Source: Gautieria morchelliformis (Eukaryota > Basidiomycota > Agaricomycetes > Gomphales > Gomphaceae). From it: DNA of 64,000 bases. The stretch covers positions 62,001 through 126,000 of the forward strand of contig WHVA01000224.1 of the NCBI GenBank assembly GCA_015179125.1, given 5' to 3'. The position numbers and the translations under genes are program-made. Positions within the stretch are counted from its first letter, which is position 1. Each line of letters begins with the position of its first letter. Shown here one piece after another: positions 32,894 to 43,011 of this stretch. The notes under the pieces are model-generated. The model ran no database searches. It was given only the letters and a program-made list of their open reading frames with translations, and was not told the origin of the DNA.

Positions 32894-34125
32894 ATGAGTG
32901 CTCCAATCGATTTCTCCAAGATGACGAGTGCCGAGATGAAACAGCATTTCGCTGATATGCTCGTGCAAAAGGAACTGGCCGAAAAACGCGAGGCCAAGGA
33001 AGCTGCGCGGAAAGAGAAGGAGCGTCGGGAGAAAGAGTGGAAAGAACAGGAGAGGAAGGACCGTGAGCGCCGTGAGGAGGAGGAGTGTGTCCGCGAAGAG
33101 AAACGGAAATGAAACGCGGCTAAGAAAGCTGCTGAGGACAAGGCTGCTGCGGAGAAGGCTGCTGCGGAGAACGCGGAAAAGGAACAGGTGAGTCGGGAAT
33201 GTCCAGCGGAAAAAGTCCTTGTATTAACTGAAACATCCTTCTAGAAAATTGTTCAGGGTGAGTCTGAGTCAGACTCGGAAGGTTCGGCGGAAAGTACACC
33301 GTCTCCTGAAGGAAAAGGGAAACAAAAGGAAACCGCTCCTTCAGTGAACCTTGTGGCGGAACGGAAATGGCGGGTGGATGAATTCCAGAAGGCTCGAAAG
33401 AGCAAGTTAAATCGGATGCTGGAGCTGTGTGAGTTAGGACCGGAAAATCCCACGACTAAGAAGTGGAAAACGTGGGACGGCGATGAAGAGGAAAAGGCTC
33501 CTTGCGACCCATGCGAGTCTAAGGGACTGGATTGCACGTGGTCGAGTAACCCACGGGAAACTTCGTGGGATCAGTGCCGTGATAAGAAGAAACGCTGCGT
33601 CATGGACGGGTGTGCTTCGAGGGTGGAGCGAAAGAAACAGAAGGTTGAGGAGTCGATTCCGAAGTCGGAACCGGGACCGAGTGGAGGGAGGTCTGAGGAA
33701 TCGTTTCCGGTGACCGGAAAATCGGGACAGGCGGTGTTGAACTGGTTTACAATGTCCTATCCACCCCTTGACATTGCCGGGTCGCTGAGGCCATGCGGAA
33801 ACAGCAGCGCGAAATCCGGGACATCATGATCGATATGGCCAAGGTTCAAAAGCATCAGGTTCTGTCGATTCAGAACCAGATGACTGTTATGTCTACAGTC
33901 TTGGAACAGTTGACGCGGGAAATGCGGTGGCGGAATGATCTGGTCCGGGACCGAATGGACGCGTGGCTGCGGGAGCAGGGAATTGGGGCGGAAGCAGGTC
34001 CGAGCAGGAGGGCGGAAATGAGGGAAAGGGTGGAAACGGAGTTGGTGAGTGTCGAGGTAGGAGAGGCGGAAAAAGAGCCGGAAGCGGAAGAAGAGGTCAA
34101 GGCAGAGACAATGAGGGAGGAGTAG
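32894..34125 (+). pseudogene. Convergent cysteine-cluster/coiled-coil gene of C2
   Basis: A plus-strand gene tail to tail with C2 pol (stops 45 bp apart), beginning about 110 bp from the 3' LTR. Exon 1, 32894-33189, starts MSAPIDFSKMTSAEMKQHF followed by a highly charged coiled coil rich in Glu, Lys and Arg. The intron 33190-33244 has clean GTGAGT and TTCTAG ends, and exon 2 continues in frame. It carries PCDPCESKGLDCTW (CX2CX6C) and then SWDQCRDKKKRC, a second CX2CX6C in which the first Cys reads Trp. Such paired clusters resemble metal-binding modules; metal binding is my inference. A second coiled coil follows (DMAKVQKHQVLSIQNQM). Lesions: TGA at 33110-33112 (probably from CGA) and a frameshift near 33780. 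Family D has the same gene. The function is unknown. Confidence 0.72.
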
Positions 34126-34170
34126 GGGTCTAAGAGACTTGTTACATAATTTCTTGAAGTGTCAGAAATA

Positions 34171-34670
34171 TCATAATCGGGAATTAATTGGAATTGTGTT
34201 GTGACTTAAGAACTGTAAGAATAAATGAGGATATCGGAAGTGGAATCGGAAATGACTAGGGCGCGGAAATGGGCCAGGCTTATCAGGATAAGACTTGTGG
34301 AAATCAGAGACGAGGTCAGAGGCGTGGTCTAGTTCCGTGGCGGAAATCCACGAGGTCTCTTCGTCGGTGTTTTCATAGCCTGCCCACTTGACTAGGTACT
34401 GGAGTTGGCAGCGGTATCGTCTGTCTAGCTTGGAGTTGAGAATTTCCGAGATCTCATATTCCGGTTCTCCGTCGATGATCACTGGCGGAGGCGGAGGTTG
34501 TTCTTGATTCGAAATTGTATTCGGAACTGCTGGCTCAAGCATGGAGACGTGGAATACCGGGTGCACTGCGCGCATATTGTCAGGAAGTCTGAGGGTCAAA
34601 GAACGACTGCCGGCCTTAGCGATGATCTCGTAAGGTCCAAGGTATTTTTCAGAGAGTTTCTTCGAGGGGC
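34171..34670 (-). pseudogene. C2 integrase C-terminus and chromodomain
   Basis: Frame 34171-34692 reads SKKLSEKYLGPYEIIAKAG, then HPVFHVSMLEP and the chromodomain YEISEILNSKLDRR with YLVKWAGYENTDEETSWIS. It is separated from the integrase core by the foreign block 34671-35125. The extra residues past the C1 stop equivalent run toward the end of the element. Confidence 0.82.
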
Positions 34671-35125
34671 GATCATCCCTGAAACTTGTCACTGAGTATC
34701 GAAAAGCATTAACGGCTGGGTTCTATGACGTACGTAGCTTGCCTTTACTTTACAAAAAGAACCAGGTTTCCTGTCATCGGGGTAGAAAGAATATCGACTG
34801 TGCAATCTGTGCAATCGTAGGATTTACAAGGACCGATCTGGACTTCGACGACTCGGACGTGTTGTGTACGGCAGACTCAGACTAGTTGACACACAAGACT
34901 GATATTCTGAGTGCATGCTTCTATTGCAAATGACAAAGTTAGGACAACACCAAAGATATTCCTACAGCAACACAAGAGAATACAACACGATGGTAAGCAG
35001 ATGTCTCATTTCCTTTCAGCCCATGCAAAGGACCATCGGGTGTACAGCCGTACCTTCAACTCCATCAACTCTTTCTGGGCCTCCGAAATCCACATGTCAA
35101 CTGTGTCAGCTGGGTAACCCTTGCA
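34671..35125. other. Foreign 455 bp block in C2 integrase
   Basis: It replaces about 11 bp of integrase sequence present in C1 (AAGTGGTGTG). No target duplication is seen. On the minus strand the end nearest the integrase reads GYPADTVDMWISEAQKELME in open frame. The middle reads as short frames with CTDC-like cysteines. I do not recognise it. It may be filler captured during repair from a gene or DNA transposon. Confidence 0.55.
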
Positions 35126-36450
35126 GAAGTTTTCAGCTTTGACAAAGACTTTGTCGCCTATCTCGAATGCCGGTTGCGGAAGGCCTTTCTGATCGGCGGA
35201 AGTTTGGTATCTCTTTTGTGCAGCGGAAATGTTCTCTCGGAGGTGTTGGTGAAGGTTGTTGAGTTCCACAACGAAATCTTGGGCTCTTGCAGAGGCGAGG
35301 TCGCGTTCAGGGTGGATGGCGAGATTCAGGTGGTAGCCTTTGTTGGCGTAGAAGGGCGAAATTCCGGTGGTAGCAGAAGGCGCGTTGTTGTAAGCGAATT
35401 CCGCAAGCGGAAGAAGGTCGGACCAATTGCTGTGTTGGTAGTTGCAATAGACACGGAGATACTGCTCAAGGGTCTGATTAGTACGTTCCGTTTGTCCGTC
35501 TCCTTCGGGATGATAACTGGAAGTGAAATGGAGCTTCATGTCGAGAGCCTTGCCGAGCATGTGGAAAAAGGATGACACGAATTCGGATCCACGGTCGGAA
35601 GTGACATGGGAAGGAATTCCGTGCTTGGAAAAGACGTGGAGCACGAAGAGCTGTGTGAGCTGGGCGGAAGTGATGGTGTCGTATGTCGGAATAAAGATGG
35701 ACTGCTTTGTGAGGCAGTCAATGATCACTAGAATGGTATCATAGCCAGATGACTTAGGAAGTTTCTCGATGAAGTCCATGGATATCGAATTCCACAGGTG
35801 TTCCGGGATTGGGAGTTGCTTCAGGAGGCCGTAGGGTTTGTGACGTTGAGGCTTGGCTCGCATACAGGTGGTGCATGACTTGCAGTAGTGTTGGACCATC
35901 GTGCAGAGGAGAGGCCAATTATAGGTACATCGGATTATGTCGAGGGTTTTGTTCTGGCCTTGGTGTCCTGAGAGCGGATGATCATGGTTTTGCTGGAGTA
36001 CGCGAAGTCGCAGATCGTTGGTATCCGGAACGTAAATCCGGGACTTGTACCACAGAAATCCGTCGGAATCAAGGGACCATCCAGGACTGGTGGGGTCATC
36101 GAGGTGGGTTGCAGAGATGGGGTTGGAGCAGAGTGCGGAACGGATGTTGGAATGGAGAGACTCGGTGTCCATAATAATTGAGGCGCGGAGTAGCGGAAAC
36201 TGCAATGCTGTGGCAAGCAGAGACGATGCCAGTTGCTCAGTGGAGAATACTGGGCGGAAGTTGTGTGGGTTAACGCTGGCATAGTCACTACTTCCCTCTT
36301 TTGGGTAGACATCCCAATGTCTAGTGAGTGCGTCGGGTTTTGCTCCGAGCTTTCCGGGGTGGAAGTGGATCACCATGTTGAACTGTGAGAGATATTCAGA
36401 CCAGCAGACCTGACGGCGAGTCAAAATCTTAGTAGTCGCGAAATACTCAA
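35126..36450 (-). pseudogene. C2 integrase core
   Basis: Open frame 35006-36424, the last 40 codons of which come from the foreign block. The HHCC zinc region is intact (HDHPLSGHQGQ, then KSCTTCMRAKPQRH). The catalytic triad is intact: SMDFIEKLP, TSDRGSEFVSSF and GQTERTNQ, with 35 residues between the second Asp and Glu. RNase H ends upstream at TRRQVCWSEYLSQF. Confidence 0.83.
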
Positions 36451-38300
36451 GGTTCTTATGATCCGTTACAACGTCTATCGGATAAGTTGGACCTTCGAGG
36501 TAGTGTCTCCAGATTTTGAAGGCTTCGAAAATCGCAAGTAGTTCCTTATCGTGGACGTCGTAGTTGAGTTCCGGGGCGGAAAAGGTGTGGGAATGAAAGG
36601 CGATCAGATGAATTTCTCCATCGTCGGGGGAAATGATGGAAAGAATGGCGGCTAGCGCGTAGTCGGAAGCGTCGGTTTCGAGTACAAGTTGGGCATCAGG
36701 AATCCAGAAACCAAGTATGAGAGCCGTAGTGAAGGCCGATTTGAGAGCTTCAAATGCGGAACGGCATTCCAGAGTGAAATTCCATGGGGCACCCTTCCTG
36801 GTGAGACGCGTAAGCGGAACAGTAATGTCGGAAAAGTTATAAATGAAACATCAGTAAAAGTTGGCGAAGCCAAGGAAAGACTGTATATCCTTAACACGTC
36901 GGGGTTCCGGCCATTCTTGAATTGCCTTGACCTTGTCCTCTGCCATGGTAAGACCCGTAGGAGAGAGGATGTAGCCCAGGTATTCGACCGTGTCGCGATG
37001 CCATTCACATTTCTCTGCTTTTGCGTAGAGATGATGTTTGCATAGACGGCGGAGTACTTCACGGACATGTTCCCGATGTTTTTCCGGTGTGTCGGAATAG
37101 ATGAGGATGTCGTCAATGTAGACTAGGATGCATACATCGAGGAGGTCGGAAAATACGTTGTTCATGAATCACTGAAAAGCGGCGGGAGCATTGGTTAGAC
37201 CGAAAGGCATGACAACCCACTCAAAAGCACCGTAGCGGGTGCGGAAGGTGGTTTTCCACTCGTCACCTTCCCGGATGCGGACAAGGTGATAAGCGTGCTG
37301 GAGGTCGATTTTGGTGTAGATCTTCGCCCTGCGGGGAGTGTCGAGTAGATCTGAAATGCATGGAAGCGGATATTTGTCCTTTTTAGTGAGGGCATTGAGT
37401 CCGTGGAAATCGACGCAGAGGCGGAGAGATCCATCCTTCTTCTTGACGAAAAGGACCGGGGCGCCATGCGGAGACAGCGAAGGGCGGATGAAGCCCATGT
37501 TGAGGTGTTCATCGACGAACTCTCGGAGAGTCTGGAGTTCACTTTGCGAAAGAGAGTAGATCGGTCCAAGGGGCGGAGATGCTCCTTCTTCCAAATCTAT
37601 CTTCAAATCGTAAGGTCGATGTTCAGCAGGTTTATCAGCTTTGGCCTTATTGAACATGTCCGGGAAGTCACGATATTCTTCCGGAACTGAGCTCATGTCG
37701 ACCGGAGCGGAAGTCGAGGCGGAACGAGCCTTGACTGAAGCTGAGTTGGAAAGGTGAAGCTGGAAAACGGTTGTGTCTTCTTGCCGTTGCAATACGTGGA
37801 AAGCGGTGGCGGAAACGAGCGCAATTCGAGGAGCTTCGAGGGGCGGAGGTGCTAAAGTGGGACCGGAGTGTGGAACAGAATCCACGAGCGGAGTTGCAGA
37901 AGAGGCTTGAGCCATCTTTGCCGACGACGTCAGAATAGACGGAACATGATCCGGGGTACAGAACTGTATTTGACCCAATGCCCAGTTAATCGACGGATTA
38001 TATCGGGTGAGCCAATTGTGTCCTAGTACAACGGAACAGCTAGCATCTAGCGGAGTAACATAAAATGTAACTTCATGGTGGTCCCCAGTAGCGAAACGGA
38101 TAGACAGGTCCATGACTTGGGAAATTGCCGTGTTAGACGACCTGTCGAAAAGGCGGAGCGGAATTGTTGGAATGTTGTGGGTCAGAAGTTTATGTTTCAA
38201 AACAAAGTCGGAATCGAGGAAACAATGAGTCGAACTGGAGTCGATCAATGCTGTGAACGGGGGTGCGGAAATTGTGTCGGAAGTGAGCGGAAACAAGAGG
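36451..38300 (-). pseudogene. C2 protease, reverse transcriptase and RNase H
   Basis: Protease at the start of frame 37169-38296: [16 protein letters not shown], where the catalytic DSG reads DSS. RT follows with [31 protein letters not shown] and [11 protein letters not shown], and the catalytic box LVYIDDILIYS (36851-37165). RNase H has DASDYALAAIL and TDHKNLEYF. Stops interrupt at about 37166 (FQ-stop-F, TGA for CGA) and 36849 (TGA TGT for the CAA CGT of C1), fitting C to T decay. The gene is dead but nearly complete. Confidence 0.83.
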
Positions 38301-38403
38301 GAGTCGGAGGACGAAAGAGCGGATGCGTTGAGTTTAACCTCGTTTGTCGCACGAATGGGGTCAACACAGCCCTCAGCTCGTGCGGAGGCCGGAGGACTGC
38401 TGA

Positions 38404-39262
38404 CTATTTTTTTGCATCCGTAGCGGGGGTGTTAGAACCAGAGGCCTGGTTGTTGTGAGGTGCGGGAGTGGTGTTCCAGTTGCCGGAGTTGGAGCCGGAA
38501 CTGTTGCTGTTGTTGTTTCTGGAGTTGTTGTTTCTGGAATTGGTCTTCTTCTTGTCCTTATCGGACTTTTTGTTGGAAGACTTGTCGTGCTTGCTCTGGG
38601 CAGAAGTTTCGCGAGCGATTTTGGAATGTCTTTCCCAGTAGCATGCATCGATGGATTGGGCTAGGTTGCAGAGATCAGTCAGAGTGGCGGGTTTTCCGAC
38701 ACGGGCATTTTCATCCTTGATCCGGCATGGCAAGCCCATGTACAACTGTCGGCGGAGTGTGGCTTCTCCCCATTGGACTCGAGGAGCTAGCTGCTGGAAA
38801 GCGACAATGTATTTAGCTATCTTATGAGTGTCTTTCATACGAAGCTTATTGAGTTCATTTTCTGCATCGGCTTCCATGTCAAATGGTCCAAAGTTGTTGC
38901 AGAGCTTGGAAATGAAATTATGGTAATTGTCTGCCCAGTCGACGACGGCGTAGGGACCCATGAGGGCAGGTTAGAAGTAGTCAAGAGCTGTGCCTCGGAG
39001 ATAGGAAAGGGCGTAATTGACCTTTTGTTCGTCATCGGGAAAGGTGTCGGGACAATTGCAGAAGTTGAGCCGAAGCTGAACCAAAAAAGGCTGAAGCTTC
39101 TTGGGGTCGGAACCATCAAACTGATCCAGTTCGCGAACTTTTGTCTGGGGGTGTGGAGCTTGGGCCCAACGCTGGAGTTGGCCAGCCAGCATAGCGATAG
39201 CCTGTGCGAGATCCGGAACTGGAGCGGGCGGAACTGGGTTGGTGGGATTTGGAGGTGGAGGA
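38404..39262 (-). pseudogene. C2 gag capsid region
   Basis: Gag frames 38971-39375 and 38404-38961, joined by one stop: LDYF-TAA-PALMGPY is otherwise continuous. The capsid motif is KVRELDQFDGSDPKKLQPF then FPDDEQKVNYALSYLRG. The C-terminal tail is Asn/Ser rich (SRNNNSRNNNSNSSGSN) and no CCHC knuckle is visible. The 5' part is interrupted at 39262 by a solo Copia LTR. Confidence 0.8.
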
Positions 39263-39690
39263 TGTTGGGTGCATTTATGCTCCTGCACCAAAATCAAGCC
39301 AAATAGATTCCACCATTTGTATTTCTTTTGATTTTGACTTGAAACCATGCTGACATTCATTCTATGATTTGTCAAATTTTCCTTTGATTTTTCGAAGCTG
39401 TATTTCTACTTCTTTTCATGTTCTGTCCAACCGACCCTTTGTGGGTGGTTGTGGACAGGTTTCCTTTTTGAGGTGCGGCTGTTCACTAACGCGCTATGTT
39501 CTATGGGTGCTTAGCATGGCACACCGTGGCCTCATGGGCGCTAAAGCGCCAGCTAGTAGTACATGCGCATGAGACACATTTCCCTCCTCTCTCAGTGACA
39601 ACTAAATTCACTGAGAGAGTGAATTGATTTCAAGTCCATTCTTTTGAATCCAAAGTCCAGTCCTACTGCCTATAATTCCTGTCCTCTACA
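39263..39690 (+). mobile_element. Solo LTR of Ty1/Copia in C2 gag
   Basis: 428 bp, TGTTGGGTGCAT to GTCCTCTACA, with target duplication GAGGA (39258-39262, 39691-39695). It contains the CTCTCTCAGTGA hairpin near 39590-39615. Confidence 0.88.
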
Positions 39691-40048
39691 GAGGACCGCC
39701 TGGGGGACCACCGTGGGGGCCGCCATGAGGACCGCTGGGAGGACCGCCGGGAGGAGGTCCAGGTGGTGGTGGTGGTAGAGGTGCTGGGCGTCAGAACAAT
39801 GCTGCTGTCTGTTCGCCACTGCTGCTCGACGACTTTCCGTTGTAGTGGGGATTGTCGTTGGGATTTGCATTGGGAACTTCTTCGATGTGTTGTTGCGGAA
39901 GATCGTCGGAGAGCTCATCGTCGGCTCAAGAGCTGCTGGAGGGTTCCATGCGTCTTGGTGCTGCGGATCTAAGGTTTCCAAAGTAAGAGAGAGCTTCGAC
40001 AGCTCCTGCATGAGCTGAAGTAGCTGTGGTACGAGGAGGCATAGTGAT
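39691..40048 (-). pseudogene. C2 gag N-terminus
   Basis: Probable gag start at about 40042 on the minus strand, MPPRTTATSAHAGAVEALSY, followed in a shifted frame (39670-40011) by a segment starting MQELSKLSLTLETLD and a Pro-rich stretch. It continues beyond the solo Copia LTR at 39262. Confidence 0.65.
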
Positions 40049-40143
40049 AGTTATCAGCTGGGAATCAGATAATACTGTTACGTATCGGAAATCCCGGAGG
40101 TTGGAACTAGAAAGGACAACAGCACTTATGTATTGTGCCCCTG

Positions 40144-40839
40144 TGTTACGACCGTTCATTTCCGACTTCCGACCCTCAGTTCCGCCACACCTTCTGCCCC
40201 TCCGACATTTCCGCAACACATTCCGCCCCTCCGATATTTCCGACATTCCGCCCCTTGTACATTTCCCTTGTTCTTTCGCCCCTATTACTCGGACCCACCG
40301 GACCCACTTCATCGTTCATCAAGGTCATATATCCGGTCATCCTTGTAGTTCGTTGTCAGATATGTTTTCCCGACCCCTTGTTCTTTGCCATTGTTCTACC
40401 TTACCCTGAACCCCCCTTGTAGTCCCATTGTTCCCAATAGTTAGTTCCCACACATTGTCTACTCGACTTCCGCTTCCTCCGGAACTTGCTTAGTACCATA
40501 CCATTACTTGTTGTTCTGCGCTTTGTATAAAACCCCCTCATGTATGTCTGTTATTCTGCAATCAGATAATCACCTTTGATACTTGATTTCCTTCGCTCCA
40601 TCTCCTGTTCTTAGCACAGCGAGTCTAGCAAGATCTCAGTCTCTCCGCCTTCCATCTTCCGCCCTCTGCCTTCCGCCTCAGTCCCGACTCAAGTTCCGAC
40701 CAAACCTTTGGTTCAGTACTTTCCGACTTCCAACTCAGTTCCAAAATACTTAGGACGATAGTTCATTGGGGGCGCAACCTATAAGTTGAAGCCGCTGTCC
40801 TTTCCAGTTCCGACTTAGTGGAAATCTCGATACGTAACA
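40144..40839 (+). mobile_element. Solo LTR of Gypsy C in C2 5' LTR
   Basis: 696 bp in plus orientation, TGTTACGACCGTTC to GATACGTAACA, with perfect target duplication CCCTG (40139-40143, 40840-40844). An LTR inside an LTR of its own family in opposite orientation. Confidence 0.9.
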
Positions 40840-41104
40840 CCCTGATGAACTATTGTCCTAAGCATTTTGGATTTGACTTCCGGATGTCGGAGAAGGCGGA
40901 AGTTGGGAAGAGAGTGCTGAGGGTCGGAGGTCGGAGGACAGAGGTCGGAAGAGGTGGAGGACAGAGGATCGAAGGCAGAGAGAGAGACAGAGCTTGCAAG
41001 ACTCGCTGTGCTAAGAATAGGAGATAGTGCGATGGGATTCACGTATCAAAGTCGATTATCTGATTGCAGGAACGGAGACATACATGTGTGGGTTTTATAC
41101 AAAG

Positions 41105-41563
41105 GAGGATAATCGAAATGGTCATGTGATACAGCATATATGAGTATATAATATATATTATAAGAGTATTAATAACAACATATAGGAATATATAGTAGTA
41201 TTTATAAGGAGAATAATAGATGTTATTAGAATATTCTGTATATGTTTAAACATCTTGGAGATATATATACATATGAGAGAGTATCTGACTACAAGCAGAA
41301 TAACAGATAGTTGGATAGATACTTCTAATAGATATGAGTAGGAGTATTAGTATGAATAGTTATAATGATATAGTGTATCTTAAAAGTGGGTAGAACAAAT
41401 AAGAAGAGGCGTTCTCGTCGGCGGAGCCGCCGCTCGGGGAGGGACAAACGTATATTTATTTATATCCCAACAATAAGATTGGGATGTACTTTCATCCTCT
41501 TCTTTCTATAATCTGAGAATAAATGGGTGAAGCTACAGGTAATAAAAATTTGTGAGCATCCGC
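41105..41563. other. AT-rich insert, possible mitochondrial DNA (NUMT)
   Basis: 459 bp interrupting the C2 5' LTR between CAAAG and CAAAG (41100-41104, 41564-41568). 41140-41400 is extremely AT-rich with TATATAATATATATTATAAG-type sequence, followed by a sharp GC cluster (GTCGGCGGAGCCGCCG, about 41417). That contrast is typical of fungal mitochondrial intergenic DNA and unlike anything else here. No coding frame. Confidence 0.5.
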
Positions 41564-41810
41564 CAAAGAGCTGAGACAACAAGTAATAGTGTAGTACTAA
41601 GCAATTTCCGGAGGGAGCGGGAATCGGATAGACATACAGGGTAAGTAACTAATGCGGAACAAGGGGATGACAAGGGGGTGCAGGGTAGAGTAAGAACAAT
41701 GGCAAAAGAACAAAGGTGCGTAAGTACAATGGTCATCGGAGCAAACAGAAATACGGAAATGGTATCTTGCTGTCTTCAGGGTCGAGTACGGAGGCCGGGG
41801 GTAGAGTCTG

Positions 41811-42299
41811 TTGTGATACATGCAACTATACTATTTAAAGTCATCTATATATAAAGAAACTAATAAAAGAAACAAAAGAATAATCGACCAAAAAAAAGGA
41901 TAGGAACGACACTCACAACAGACCCCGACACACACAGACGACAGACACATGACATCACGACCGAGCAGCTATCTTATCTGTAGATCAGATAATATACAGG
42001 GACAAGAGCATCAACCACGTGCGGCCGATCAGAGATAGCGCGCCTATTGATTGATGCCATCAGCCATGACATCGACAGGCACCAGGCCACAGGCACCAAA
42101 CGCTGCAGAGGAGCACAGACTGTGCAGGAGCATCAGACGTCGCGGAATGACTATAGAATGTCATTCCAAGTACATGTGCTCACTCAGCTGCCCCATAGAA
42201 GAGGCACAGAGACAGTGGCCCCATCACCAAGACTAGCATTTATGCTACACAGGAGAGATTTGATTTCTATTTTCTATTGAGCTCCATGACATGACCAGC
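41811..42299 (+). mobile_element. Element E2, cut by Gypsy D
   Basis: Starts TGTTGTGATACATGC and matches E1 (30256 onward) for about 490 bp, with TATA-like TATATATAAAG near 41850. At 42299 it is interrupted after GACCAGC by the D LTR; E1 continues there with TGATTACTATCC. Confidence 0.72.
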
Positions 42300-42839
42300 T
42301 GTTACGATACGATCCTTCGTAAGGTTGACTGAGCTCAGGGGCGAAACCCGAGGTACGGTCCGAGGTTACAGGGTGAGGTTCTGATGGGGAAGTCGGAGAG
42401 GGACTAGGCTTCAGCTTATGTGCTGCACTGACCCTATGCACGAGTCCCAACTTCGGAGGCAAACGAATAAGAGGCAAGGTTTGGCTTAAGAGGCGAGGCT
42501 TAGAAACTAACTAGGGATCAAAGTATACGATAGTTGATTTTCAGGCTGAGCAGTAGGGATGCATACAAGGGGGTTTATATACGAGCGAGGGTACGAGTCA
42601 GGGGCGAGCAAATGCGGGGGAAGGTCAGGGTGAGGTAATATACGAATGATGCGTGATGGAGCGGAATCAGTAACTAAGGGGATTCGGGCATGGGATCAAG
42701 GTCGGATATGAGCTCTAGCTCGGGCTAGGGCTCGGGCACAGGATTAGAATCACAAGTACTCAGGCACGAGTATCACAAGGCTCAGGCTCGGAAGAAAGGT
42801 TATACCGGTAAGTAACCGGCCAAAGGCCGGGTTCTTACA
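42300..42839 (-). repeat. 3' LTR of Gypsy D
   Basis: 540 bp, TGTTACGATACG to GTTCTTACA in plus reading, followed by a polypurine tract (minus strand AAGGGGGGGATAC, 42840-42852). Confidence 0.82.
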
Positions 42840-43011
42840 GTATCCCCCCCTTATAGCCGAGACCCTCGAGGCCGTAATATGAACAAGGTTCGCCTATCCT
42901 TGAATATAGATCCCGGCCTGATGTTAAGTAGCCGGAAAGGCGAAGCTTAAATTGTAGCCAAGGTTAGATAAAAGGCTGGGTAGGAGGCAGCAAACCCAAG
43001 TGCCAACGAAT

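Larger units (their letters stand above)
32784..41766 (-). mobile_element. Ty3/Gypsy element C2 internal region and 5' LTR
   Basis: The minus-strand Gypsy element from its polypurine tract to a diverged 5' LTR. Order from high coordinates: 5' LTR (40078-41766, with two insertions), gag (40048-38404, with a solo Copia LTR), protease and RT (38300-36600), integrase and chromodomain (36450-34171, with a 455 bp foreign block), then the convergent plus-strand gene (32894-34125). Confidence 0.82.
40078..41766 (-). repeat. 5' LTR of C2, diverged, with two insertions
   Basis: LTR pieces 40078-40143, 40845-41104 and 41569 to about 41766. It begins TGTTACGTATCGG like the 3' LTR but differs far more from it than the solo C LTRs do. 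Downstream (about 41757-41810) GTATCTTGCTG and GGGTCGAGTACGG resemble the sequence next to the C2 3' LTR, that is, the 3' internal end of another C copy. Confidence 0.68.
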
